From: JALYLC01 sp035696365
Lineage (GTDB): Bacteria > Actinomycetota > Thermoleophilia > Gaiellales > JALYLC01
Direction of reading: 5' to 3'
Assembly (NCBI GenBank): GCA_035696365.1
Contig: DASRQS010000013.1
Coordinates: 1 to 39,026 of the forward strand
Length of the DNA stretch: 39,026 nt
Under the pieces are notes generated by a model. That model did not search any database and had not been told where the DNA came from. It worked only from the letters and a program-made list of their open reading frames with translations. Positions within the stretch are counted from its first letter, which is position 1, and each line of letters starts with the position of its first letter. Position numbers and translations under genes: made by a program. Of this stretch, positions 14,389 to 22,361 are shown piece by piece.

Positions 14389-16731
14389 ATGTCGAAGCGC
14401 CATGCAATGGCACCCCGCCGCAAGACCGCGACGGCGCGGCGAGCGCCCGCCCGCAGCTCTCGCCCTGCTCGCAAGCGGGCTGCTCCGGCACGCCGCTCTC
14501 GCGCGCGCGAGCCGCTCCTCGCGCCGCATCAGTACCGCGATCTCGCGGGTCTTGCCCTGTGCGCGGCGGCCGCCTTTTCGGCGCTCGTCGTGTGGGCCAA
14601 CGCGGGCGGCGGCAGCCTCGGCGGCGCGCTTCGCGCTGGGCTCGAGCTGACCACCGGTCGTGCCGTGGCGGTCGCGCCGCTCGTACTCGCGGCGCTCGGC
14701 GCGAGCCTCCTCGTGCATGCCGACGCCCGTCGTCTGCGGCCGTTCCGCTTCGGCGGCGCCCTGCTCGCGCTGGGCGTGCTCTCGCTGCTGGGGTCGGCCA
14801 AGCTCGAACACCACGCGCTGCGTCATGGCGGCGGCTACCTGGGCAATGGCCTGCACGCGGCCGTGGCGTCGGTCGCCGGAGAGCCCGGCGCCGTCGTGCT
14901 CTCGCTGTTCGCCCTGATCGCAGGCCTGCTGCTGCTTTCCGGCGCCTCTGCCCACGTCTTGCTCGGAAACAGCGCGCGTGCCGCGCGCCGCTCCGCGCAG
15001 GGCGTCGTCCGCGTCGCCGCGACCGTGCGCAGCGTGCCGGTGCCGGCCGACTTTCCCGCGGCCGTGCGCCCGCGCCGCGCCAAGCCGGCCGCGTCGCCGC
15101 CGCCGCTCGACCTCGAGCAGCAGTTCCCCGACGTCTTCGAGCGAGTGCCGCAGCCCGAGCCCGCCTTCGAGCCGCCCCTGCCGGTCATGCCGCCCCTGCC
15201 CCCGCCCTTCGTCCCCGAGGACGCGGACGGCGACGTCACGGAGGCGCACGACGTGCCCGTCGCGCAGGAGTCGGACGCGCACGACATCGTCGTTCCGCTG
15301 CCCGTCTCCAACTACCGCCTGCCGGACGCTCGCGTGTTGCAGCGCGGCACGCGCCCGACGGGCAAGGACGTGGACGTCGAGCGCGTGGGCAACTCGCTGC
15401 TCGCGGCGCTCACCGAGCATGGCGTCGAGGCGCGCCTGATCGGCACCGTGTCGGGCCCGCGCGTGACGCGCTACGAGCTCCAGCTGGCGCCGGGCACGAA
15501 GGTCTCGCGCGTATCCGCGCTGCGTGACGACCTCGCCTACGCCCTGGCCACGACCGAGATCCGCATCCTCGCGCCCATCCCCGGCAAGCAGGCAGTCGGC
15601 GTCGAGGTGCCCAACCGCTCGCCCAATCTCGTCTCGCTCGGCGATCTCGTGGACGAGCCGGCGGTCGGATCGCCGCTCACCGTCTGGCTCGGCAAGGACA
15701 TCTCGGGCCAAACGGTGATCGCCGACCTCGCCCGCATGCCGCACCTGCTGATCGCGGGCACGACGGGCTCGGGCAAGTCCGGCTGCATCAACTCGATGCT
15801 CTGCTCCATCCTGCTGCGCGCGACGCCGGACGAGGTGCGGATGATCCTGATCGACCCCAAGAAGGTCGAGCTCAACCATTACGAGACGATCCCGCATCTG
15901 CTCACGCCGGTCGTGACGAACATGAAGAACGCCGCGGCGGTGCTCGCGAACGTGGTGCGCGAGATGGAGTCGCGCTACGAGCTGATGGGTCTGCACAAGG
16001 CGCGCAACCTGCCCGAGATGAACCGCGTGCGACTGCGCGACGGCAAGCAGCCGCTGCCCTACATGCTGGTCGTGATCGACGAGCTCGCCGACCTCATGAT
16101 GGTCTCGCCGGCCGAGGTCGAGGACGCGATCATCCGCCTCGCGCAGAAGTCGCGCGCCGTGGGCATCCACCTCCTGCTGGCCACCCAGCGCCCCTCGGTC
16201 GACGTCATCACCGGCATGATCAAGGCCAACGTGCCGAGCCGCATCGCCTTCGCCGTGTCCTCCCAGACCGACTCCCGCGTGATCCTGGACACCGCGGGTG
16301 CCGAGGCGCTGCTCGGCTCGGGCGACATGCTCTACAAGCCGCTGGGCACCTCGCGGCTGCAGCGGGTGCAGGGCGGATACATCTCCGAGGAGGAGATCGC
16401 GCTGCTCGTCCAGCAGTGCCGCGTGCAGGCCGAGCCCGACTTCAGCGAGGAGCTGCTCGAGGCCGCGCCCGACGTCGAGGCCGAGGAGCTCGATCCCGAC
16501 GAGGACGACCTGCTCGACGACGCCATCCTGTGCGTCGCCCAGCACGAGACCGCCTCGGTCTCGCTGCTGCAGCGGCGCCTGCGCGTCGGGTACACGCGCG
16601 CAGGACGGCTCGTCGACATGCTCGAGCGGCGCGGCGTGATCTCGGGCTACGAGGGATCCAAGCCGCGCCGCGTGCTCGTCACCTACGACGAGGCGCAGCG
16701 CATGGTCGGTCGCACCCCCATCGAGGGGTGA
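14389..16731 (+). CDS. ftsK: DNA translocase FtsK/SpoIIIE
   Basis: FtsK pumps chromosomal DNA away from the closing division septum. The 780-residue protein has a basic N terminus and four predicted membrane segments (visible as LAGLALCAAAAFSALVVWA, AVAVAPLVLAALGASLLV, FGGALLALGVLSLLG and VVLSLFALIAGLLLLSG). A Pro-rich linker follows, then the RecA-like motor with Walker A GTTGSGKS at 457-464 and Walker B MLVVIDELADLMM. LLATQRPSVDVITG is typical of the motor. A C-terminal winged-helix gamma domain (VGYTRAGRLVDMLERRG) should read KOPS-like DNA signals. ATG 14389 is preferred; ATG 14407 is also possible, and the longer open frame from 14167 overlaps the divergent gene's promoter. The membrane-protein gene overlaps its stop. 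Confidence 0.95.
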   Translation: MSKRHAMAPRRKTATARRAPARSSRPARKRAAPARRSRAREPLLAPHQYRDLAGLALCAAAAFSALVVWANAGGGSLGGALRAGLELTTGRAVAVAPLVLAALGASLLVHADARRLRPFRFGGALLALGVLSLLGSAKLEHHALRHGGGYLGNGLHAAVASVAGEPGAVVLSLFALIAGLLLLSGASAHVLLGNSARAARRSAQGVVRVAATVRSVPVPADFPAAVRPRRAKPAASPPPLDLEQQFPDVFERVPQPEPAFEPPLPVMPPLPPPFVPEDADGDVTEAHDVPVAQESDAHDIVVPLPVSNYRLPDARVLQRGTRPTGKDVDVERVGNSLLAALTEHGVEARLIGTVSGPRVTRYELQLAPGTKVSRVSALRDDLAYALATTEIRILAPIPGKQAVGVEVPNRSPNLVSLGDLVDEPAVGSPLTVWLGKDISGQTVIADLARMPHLLIAGTTGSGKSGCINSMLCSILLRATPDEVRMILIDPKKVELNHYETIPHLLTPVVTNMKNAAAVLANVVREMESRYELMGLHKARNLPEMNRVRLRDGKQPLPYMLVVIDELADLMMVSPAEVEDAIIRLAQKSRAVGIHLLLATQRPSVDVITGMIKANVPSRIAFAVSSQTDSRVILDTAGAEALLGSGDMLYKPLGTSRLQRVQGGYISEEEIALLVQQCRVQAEPDFSEELLEAAPDVEAEELDPDEDDLLDDAILCVAQHETASVSLLQRRLRVGYTRAGRLVDMLERRGVISGYEGSKPRRVLVTYDEAQRMVGRTPIEG

Positions 16732-17081
16732 AGGGCGCGTCCTGGCAGGCGCGCAGCGCGGTCGCCCTGCTGATCGGCGCGATCGGCGAGGGCGTCTGCG
16801 TCCTGCTCGCCGAGTACGTCGCGGGCGGGTTCGTGCTGGCGGTGTTCGTCGTCTCGATCGGCCTCGGCTGGCACTTCGGGCCCACGATCGGGGGAATCGC
16901 CGCCGGTTTTCCGCCGCTCGGGGTGATTTTCGTCGATCCGGGGGACGCGTATCTCGGAGAGCGCATACTCACGGCGCTCACGATCGTCCTGCTGCTGGGC
17001 GGCTCTGCCTGGCTCACGGGGCGGGTGCGGGAGCGCTACGGAAAGCCCCCCTGGGAGCACTCCCTGGGAGGCCGGGAGTAG
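16728..17081 (+). CDS. Small integral membrane protein of unknown function
   Basis: A 117-residue protein not recognised by family. Three hydrophobic stretches are visible: about residues 9-28 (ARSAVALLIGAIGEGVCVLL region), 33-64 (GGFVLAVFVVSIGLGWHF then PTIGGIAAGF) and 80-98 (ERILTALTIVLLLGGSAWL). A short charged tail ends RERYGKPPWEHSLGGRE. The GTG overlaps the ftsK stop by 4 nt (GTGA), which supports real, coupled translation. Its place between ftsK and the rodZ-like gene suggests an envelope or division role, but no motif shows one. Confidence 0.75.
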   Translation: MKGASWQARSAVALLIGAIGEGVCVLLAEYVAGGFVLAVFVVSIGLGWHFGPTIGGIAAGFPPLGVIFVDPGDAYLGERILTALTIVLLLGGSAWLTGRVRERYGKPPWEHSLGGRE

Positions 17082-17093
17082 ACTGAAGGCCTC

Positions 17094-17112
17094 GCGGGCG
17101 CCGGACGCCCGC
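17094..17112 (+). repeat. GC hairpin in the rodZ-like leader
   Basis: GCGGGCG (17094-17100), loop CCGGA and CGCCCGC (17106-17112) form a perfect 7-bp stem 9 nt before the ATG at 17122. A TAGACT hexamer at 17079-17084, overlapping the previous stop codon, could be a -10. The hairpin would then lie in a short 5' leader and could limit ribosome access. No U-run follows, so termination is less likely. Confidence 0.4.
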
Positions 17113-17121
17113 CGGATCCTT

Positions 17122-17949
17122 ATGTTCGAAATCGGTGCCACACTGCGCGAAGCGCGCGAACGTCGTCAGCTGACCTGGGAACAGGTCGAGGCCGACACCA
17201 AGATCCGCGCCAAGTACCTGCGTGCCCTCGAGGAGGAGGAGTTCGACAGCCTCCCGTCGGGGACGTACGTGCGCGGGTTCCTGCGCGCCTACGCCAGTTA
17301 CCTCGGGCTCGACGGGCGGCTGTTCGTGGACGAGTACGCCTCGCGCTTCGGCACGCGGCACGACGACGAGCTGTTCCGGCGGCGTCGCGAGCGGCCGATG
17401 ACCCAGCGGCGCGAGTCCTCGAGCGCGGTGCTGGTCGCGCTCATCGCGGTGGTCGCCATCGGCGTCCTGTTCTTCGTCGCCTGGCGTTTCGGCCCCGGCG
17501 AGGGTCCGACGCCGCAGCCGCTCGTCGTGACCACGACCCAGACGGTCCCGCGCAACGGCAACCTCGCGGCGACGACCGCGCCGACGGTCGCGGCGACGGA
17601 CACGACCGCGCGCAGGTCGACGCCCCAGCGCCAGCCCGTCCACCTGCGAGTCGACGTCTCGCCCGACCACGAGACCACGTGGGTCAAGATCACGCGGCTC
17701 TCGACCGGCAAGCCGATCGCGCAGAAGCGGGTCCCGCCCGGCGGTCACCTCGGCGGCGGCAATCTCCAGGACGCCGACGGCTTCGCGATCGAGAGCGGCA
17801 TTCCCGGCAACGTGATGCTGGCCGTGAACGGCCGCACCTTCTCGCTCAACGGCACGGGGCCCGTGTGGGTCGTCACCGCCGACTCGGCGGCCGTGCACGT
17901 CGAGCCGGCCGCCAAGGTTCCGCCGGCAGCCGTCAAAGAACAGCCGTGA
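17122..17949 (+). CDS. RodZ-like helix-turn-helix membrane protein
   Basis: A 275-residue bitopic protein. The N-terminal helix-turn-helix domain (about 5-75: LREARERRQLTWEQVEADT, then YVRGFLRAYASYLGLD) is the HTH_25 type found in RodZ, which links MreB-type cytoskeleton and elongation machinery to the envelope. A basic stretch RRRRERPMTQRR precedes one membrane helix at about 101-121. A Thr-rich linker (about 135-175) leads to a C-terminal beta-rich DUF4115-like domain. The arrangement matches RodZ, although in actinobacteria this neighbour of cinA is usually annotated only as a helix-turn-helix protein. The cinA start overlaps its stop by 4 nt. ATG 17122 starts directly at the conserved domain. 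Confidence 0.85.
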   Translation: MFEIGATLREARERRQLTWEQVEADTKIRAKYLRALEEEEFDSLPSGTYVRGFLRAYASYLGLDGRLFVDEYASRFGTRHDDELFRRRRERPMTQRRESSSAVLVALIAVVAIGVLFFVAWRFGPGEGPTPQPLVVTTTQTVPRNGNLAATTAPTVAATDTTARRSTPQRQPVHLRVDVSPDHETTWVKITRLSTGKPIAQKRVPPGGHLGGGNLQDADGFAIESGIPGNVMLAVNGRTFSLNGTGPVWVVTADSAAVHVEPAAKVPPAAVKEQP

Positions 17950-19202
17950 CGGCCCGCAGGCCGGCGGCGGCGCTGCTCATCACCGGGCAGGAGCTTCTGC
18001 TCGGCCTCGTCGCCGATGCCAACACGCGCTTTCTGGCGCACGAGCTGGACGGGCTCGGGATCGAGCTGCGCCGCGTCAGCGTCGTCGGCGACGGCCGAGA
18101 CGAGATCGCAACGGGGCTGCGTGATCTGGCCGGACACGACCTCGTGATCATCTCGGGCGGTCTTGGCCCGACCCACGACGACCGCACCGTCGAGGCGGTG
18201 GCCGAGGTCGCGGGCGCCGAGCTGGTGCTGGACGAGCAGCTGCTCGAGACGATTGCCGCCATCACCGCCGCGTTCGCGCGGCGACGCGGAACCGACCCCG
18301 CGCTCAACCGGGACGGTGACCGCAAGCAGGCGCTCGTGCCGCGCGGAGCGACCGTGATCCCGCCGGCCGGCACCGCGCCCGGGCTGCTGCTCGCACTGGG
18401 CATCGCGCAGGTCCTGGTGCTGCCGGGCCCGCCGCGGGAGCTCGCAACGGTGTGGCGGCGCGCGCTCGAGCTCGAGCCGATCGCGGCCGTGCGAGCGCGC
18501 GCCGGAAAGCTGCTGCGGCACACGCTGCGGGTCTACGGAGTCGGGGAGCCCGCCGTCGCGCGCGCCTTCGCAGCTGCCGGTGGCGACGCCGGCGGCACGC
18601 GCACGACGATCTGCGCCCGTGCGATGGAGGTGGAGGTCACGATCCGCGCGGAGCCCGAGTGCGAGACGGCCCTCGAGCAGCTCGTGGCGGGCCTGCGCTC
18701 GCAGCTCGGGGATGCGATCTACGCCGAGGACGAGCGACCGCTGTCCGAGCACGTGCTCGAACTGCTGCGCGGCCGCGGCCTGCACCTCGCCGTGGCCGAG
18801 TCGTGCACCGCCGGCCTCGTGGCCGCCCGGCTCGCGGACATCCCCGGCTCCTCTGACGTCCTGCTCGGGGGCGTGATCGCCTACGCCGACGATGTCAAGC
18901 GTGGGCTGCTGGGAGTGCCGGCGGCCCTGCTGTCCGAGCACGGCGCGGTCTCGGCCGAGGTTGCCCGGGCAATGGCCGAGGGCGCGCGCGCGGCGACCGG
19001 CGCCGAGGTCGGCATCTCGGTGACGGGCGTGGCCGGCCCGGGCGGAGGCAGCGAGCGCAAGCCGGTGGGGCTCGTCTACCTGCACGTCTCGGCGCCCGGC
19101 GTCGAGCGTGGGCAGGAACAGCACCTGATCGGCGATCGAGCGCAGGTGCGCGAATGGGCCACCGTCGCGGCGCTCCAGCTGGTGCGTACGACACTCTCGT
19201 GA
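17946..19202 (+). CDS. cinA: CinA family protein (two-domain)
   Basis: A 418-residue protein with an N-terminal MoaB-like/COG1058 domain (TGQELLLGLVADANT at the start; GGLGPTHDDRT near residue 76) and a C-terminal CinA domain (AESCTAGLVAARLADIPGSS near 285). The C-terminal family includes nicotinamide mononucleotide deamidases, and the N-terminal family ADP-ribose pyrophosphatases, so a role in pyridine-nucleotide salvage is likely. The name comes from competence-induced expression with recA in streptococci. The GTG overlaps the rodZ-like stop (GTGA). recA follows after 131 nt with its own regulatory region. Confidence 0.92.
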   Translation: MTARRPAAALLITGQELLLGLVADANTRFLAHELDGLGIELRRVSVVGDGRDEIATGLRDLAGHDLVIISGGLGPTHDDRTVEAVAEVAGAELVLDEQLLETIAAITAAFARRRGTDPALNRDGDRKQALVPRGATVIPPAGTAPGLLLALGIAQVLVLPGPPRELATVWRRALELEPIAAVRARAGKLLRHTLRVYGVGEPAVARAFAAAGGDAGGTRTTICARAMEVEVTIRAEPECETALEQLVAGLRSQLGDAIYAEDERPLSEHVLELLRGRGLHLAVAESCTAGLVAARLADIPGSSDVLLGGVIAYADDVKRGLLGVPAALLSEHGAVSAEVARAMAEGARAATGAEVGISVTGVAGPGGGSERKPVGLVYLHVSAPGVERGQEQHLIGDRAQVREWATVAALQLVRTTLS

Positions 19203-19247
19203 CATTTCGCGTGGGTGCGGCGGACCCCGCCCGCTAAGCTACCGGCA

Positions 19248-19259
19248 GAACATACGTTC
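19248..19259. promoter_or_regulatory. LexA (SOS) box upstream of recA
   Basis: GAACATACGTTC matches the Gram-positive LexA operator GAAC-N4-GTTC exactly. It lies 74 nt before the recA ATG. TAAGCT at 19235-19240 just upstream may be the -10, which would place the operator over the transcription start. A 5'-leader hairpin, GCTTC-GTCC-GAAGC, follows at 19279-19292. Confidence 0.85.
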
Positions 19260-19333
19260 GTAGTGAAACGCCGGCGGCGCTTCGTCCGAAGCCGGTGCGA
19301 AACTGGCGAGCCCGGCTGCGTGGAGGAGACGAG

Positions 19334-20455
19334 ATGGCAGATCAGAAGAATCAGGCGCTGACGGCGGCGCTCGGACAGATCGAGAAGGCATTCGGCAAAG
19401 GCGCGATCATGCGCATGGGCGACGAGACCAAGATCCCGGTCGCCGCGATCTCGACCGGATCGCTCTCGCTCGACCTCGCGCTCGGGGTGGGCGGCGTCCC
19501 GCGCGGGCGCATCGTCGAGATCTTCGGCCCGGAGTCGTCGGGCAAGACGACGCTCTGCTACCACATCCTCGCCGAGGCCCAGAAGGCCGGCGGGACGTGT
19601 GCATTCATCGACGCGGAGCACTCCATGGATCCGGGCTACGCCGCCGCGATCGGCGTCGACGTCGACGAGCTGCTCGTCTCGCAGCCCGACTCGGGGGAGC
19701 AGGCGCTCGAGATCTGCGAGCTGCTCGTGCGCTCGGGCGCGATCGACATCGTCTGCATCGACTCCGTGGCGGCGCTCGTGCCGAGGGCGGAGCTCGAGGG
19801 CGAGATCGGCGACTCCTTCGTCGGCATCCAGGCCCGGTTGATGAGCCAGGCGCTGCGCAAGCTCGCCGGCTCCCTCAACCGCAGCGGCACCGTATGCGTG
19901 TTCACGAACCAGCTGCGCGAGAAGATCGGCGTGATGTTCGGCTCGCCCGAGACCACGCCCGGCGGCCGTGCGCTCAAGTTCTACGCCTCCGTGCGCCTCG
20001 ACATCCGGCGCATCGAGACGCTCAAGGACGGCGCCGAGGCCTACGGCAACCGCGTGCGCGTCAAGGTCGTCAAGAACAAGGTTGCCCCGCCCTTCCGGCA
20101 GGCCGAGTTCGACGTCATCTACGGCCGCGGCATCTCCTGGGAGGGCACGGTGCTGGACGTCGGCCTGGAGAAGGCGGTCGTGCAGAAGAGCGGCTCGTTC
20201 CTCTCGTTCGAGGAGGAGCGCATCGGCCAGGGCCGCGAGAAGGCCAAGGCGTTCCTGCGCGAGCATCCGGACGTGCTCCAGCGCATGCTGAACCGCATCC
20301 AGGCCGTCTCGGAGGGCTCGATCATCCCGGGCGCCACGGTGCCCCCGCCCGGCCTCGCGCTGGGCGAGGTCGGCGGTGAGGTGCCGCCGCCGGCGGCGGA
20401 GCCCGAGGCGCCGGCCAACGGCGTCCCGGTCGCGGCCGGCGTCGGCGACGCCTGA
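19334..20455 (+). CDS. recA: Recombinase A
   Basis: RecA forms filaments on single-stranded DNA, drives strand exchange and stimulates LexA self-cleavage. The 373-residue protein has Walker A GPESSGKTT at 65-73, the Walker B strand IDIVCIDSVAAL, the MSQALRKL and TNQLREKIGVMFGSPETTPGG segments (loops L1-L2) and a C-terminal domain. A Pro/Ala/Gly-rich tail extends past about residue 335, as in other actinobacteria. ATG 19334 is preceded by GGAGGAGACGAG, a strong ribosome-binding site, so the upstream in-frame start is not needed. Regulation by the LexA box upstream is very likely. recX follows 26 nt later. Confidence 0.98.
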   Translation: MADQKNQALTAALGQIEKAFGKGAIMRMGDETKIPVAAISTGSLSLDLALGVGGVPRGRIVEIFGPESSGKTTLCYHILAEAQKAGGTCAFIDAEHSMDPGYAAAIGVDVDELLVSQPDSGEQALEICELLVRSGAIDIVCIDSVAALVPRAELEGEIGDSFVGIQARLMSQALRKLAGSLNRSGTVCVFTNQLREKIGVMFGSPETTPGGRALKFYASVRLDIRRIETLKDGAEAYGNRVRVKVVKNKVAPPFRQAEFDVIYGRGISWEGTVLDVGLEKAVVQKSGSFLSFEEERIGQGREKAKAFLREHPDVLQRMLNRIQAVSEGSIIPGATVPPPGLALGEVGGEVPPPAAEPEAPANGVPVAAGVGDA

Positions 20456-20481
20456 CAGCGAGCGGACTCGGCGAGTCCCTG

Positions 20482-20913
20482 ATGGACGAGGTGCGCGAGC
20501 GGGCGCTCGACGCGGCAGCCAAGGCGCTGGCGCGGCGGGCGCTCTCTCGCGCGGCGCTCGAGGCCCGGCTCGCGGGCGTGGCGCCCGCCGACGTCTGCGA
20601 GGCCGTCGTCAACGACCTCGAGCGTCTGGGCTACGTCGACGACGAGGCGCTGGCAGTGGCGCTGGCCGAGCAGCGGCTCGCCTCGGGCTGGGGGCCCGCG
20701 CGCGTGGAGGCCGATCTCGAGCGGCTCGCGGTAGGCGAGTCCGCAACGCGCGCCGGGGTGCGCGCTGCGGAAGCGGGGGAGGAGGCCGCCGCGCGCACGC
20801 TGCTCGCCTCACGCGCCGCGGCCGGCCGCACGCAGGCGCAGCGGCTCGGGCTGCTCGCACGCCGCGGCTTCAGCGCCGACGCCGCCGAGAGCGTGCTCGG
20901 CGTCCTGGACTAG
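20482..20913 (+). CDS. recX: Regulatory protein RecX
   Basis: RecX binds RecA filaments and limits recombinase activity. The 143-residue, all-helical protein shows the repeated three-helix pattern of the family: ALDAAAKALARRALSRAALEARL, then VVNDLERLGYVDDEALAVALAEQR (each broken here only by spacing), and RRGFSADAAESVLGVLD at the end. It is rich in Ala, Arg and Glu and slightly short for the family. It lies directly after recA in the same orientation and is probably cotranscribed under LexA control. The next gene converges on it with a gap of only 3 nt. Confidence 0.9.
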   Translation: MDEVRERALDAAAKALARRALSRAALEARLAGVAPADVCEAVVNDLERLGYVDDEALAVALAEQRLASGWGPARVEADLERLAVGESATRAGVRAAEAGEEAAARTLLASRAAAGRTQAQRLGLLARRGFSADAAESVLGVLD

Positions 20914-20916
20914 TTT

Positions 20917-22083
20917 CTATGTCGCGGGCGCGGGCTGTGGCGAGCCACGGGCGATGATCGCAAGCGTCGCGAGCAGCGATGCACAGACCACGGCCACGAT
21001 CGCGTAGGCCGTCGTGTCGCCATGCCGGTCCGCGAGCACCCCCGTGCTCAGCGACCCGACCGCGAAGGCGGTCGCCCAGGTCACCGAGAGCACGCCGTTG
21101 ACGACTCCGTGCGAGACGCCGCGCTCGTCGGCGCCGCGAGTCGAGAGTGGATACATGGCCGTGGCCAGGATCGTGAAAGCAGGGGCGACTGCGACGAGCA
21201 GAAGCAACTGTGCGGCGTCCGAGAGCCCGGTGATCAGCAGCGCGGGCATGATCGCCAGCGCCACTGCTGCGCCCACGCCGACGCGCAGCGGCCCGATTCG
21301 CTGAGCCCGGTGCCCGGCCAGAGGTCCGGCGATTGCGCCGAAGGCGGCGCCGATCATGAGCGCCGCGCCGATGTGCCACGTGGCCACCCCGTTGGCGTGC
21401 AGGTGGCGTGGTACGAGCAGGTCGATCGCGCCCAGTGAGACCGGATCGATCACCGAGAGCAGGATGGCCGCGAGCACGAGGCGATTGCGCAGCACGCTGC
21501 CGATCGAGCGCACGTAGCTGCGCTCGGGCGCGATCGCCCGGCCGACCGGCGCGCGCAGGACGAGCGGAATCGTGAGCGCCGCCACGCCGGCCAGGCACGT
21601 GAACGCCAGCAGCGGCGAGGTCGCGTGCGCGAACGAGCCGATCCCCGGCCCGATCACCGCCCCCGTGGAGAAGAGGCCCATGACGATGCCGGACTCGCGC
21701 GGAAGCCGGTCGCTCGGGGTGTTGGCCGACAGCCACGCCATCGAGGCGGCCCAGGTGATCCCGGCGGCGCACCCCTGCAGCGCGCGGGCCAGATCGAGCA
21801 CGATCGCGTTCGGGGCCAGCGCGAACGCGAGCGTCGAGACCGTCAGCAGCGCCGACCCCGCGAGCGCCATCCGGCGGCCGCCGAAGCGTGGTGTGACGAG
21901 GCCCGAGAGCAGGCCGATGATCGGGGTGGGGAGGGGATAGGCGGCCAGGACGAGCCCGGCGCCCGTCTTCGAGAGATGGAAGCGGTCGGAATAGCTCGGC
22001 AGCAGCGGCACCACGGCCTGGTAGAGCGTCGACTCGACCAGCATGGTCAGGCCGACCGCGATCGTGATGCGGCGCGCGTTCAC
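20917..22083 (-). CDS. MFS-family transporter
   Basis: A 388-residue major facilitator with about 12 hydrophobic segments, starting VNARRITIAVGLTML. Two MFS landmarks are visible: the cytoplasmic loop after helix 2 (LVTPRFGGRRMALAG) and the helix 4 arginine (DLARALQGCAAG). The second half starts after the charged stretch near residue 200. It resembles drug or metabolite efflux proteins, but no substrate can be assigned. The GTG at 22083 is chosen over a TTG at 22131, which would add an uncharacteristic hydrophilic extension. CAGAAT lies 6 nt before the GTG. It is inverted between recX and rny, genes otherwise running on the plus strand, so it looks inserted. Confidence 0.85.
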   Translation of the reverse strand: MNARRITIAVGLTMLVESTLYQAVVPLLPSYSDRFHLSKTGAGLVLAAYPLPTPIIGLLSGLVTPRFGGRRMALAGSALLTVSTLAFALAPNAIVLDLARALQGCAAGITWAASMAWLSANTPSDRLPRESGIVMGLFSTGAVIGPGIGSFAHATSPLLAFTCLAGVAALTIPLVLRAPVGRAIAPERSYVRSIGSVLRNRLVLAAILLSVIDPVSLGAIDLLVPRHLHANGVATWHIGAALMIGAAFGAIAGPLAGHRAQRIGPLRVGVGAAVALAIMPALLITGLSDAAQLLLLVAVAPAFTILATAMYPLSTRGADERGVSHGVVNGVLSVTWATAFAVGSLSTGVLADRHGDTTAYAIVAVVCASLLATLAIIARGSPQPAPAT

Positions 22084-22361
22084 CGCTCGATTCTGCCCGC
22101 TCGCGTGCGGCTGGTGCGCCGCCCCCGGCAACCGACAAAGCTCTACGATGTGGGCCTAACCCATTCGATCATTCGCCGACGCGAGGCACGCGCCGGCAGT
22201 TCGCGTACCACGACCCCTCCGAATCGGCGCCCAGGCGCCACCAGACCGCTCCCACGCAGGGAGCGACCGGAACACTTCCCCCCGCGATCTGCCTGCTGCT
22301 CACGCTGCGGCACGACTGCACGGGGCCGGCGGCTTCTGCCGGGCGGCCCAGGGAGACCGAC
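22084..22361. other. Divergent intergenic region between the MFS gene and rny
   Basis: This 278-bp region must hold promoters for two divergent genes. Two small inverted repeats are visible: GGCGCC-CA-GGCGCC at 22226-22239 and CTCCC-ACGCA-GGGAG at 22249-22263. TACGAT near 22136 on the plus strand is -10-like but lacks a -35. AGGGAG about 6 nt before the rny ATG is a usable ribosome-binding site. No small gene or recognisable RNA was seen. Confidence 0.35.
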
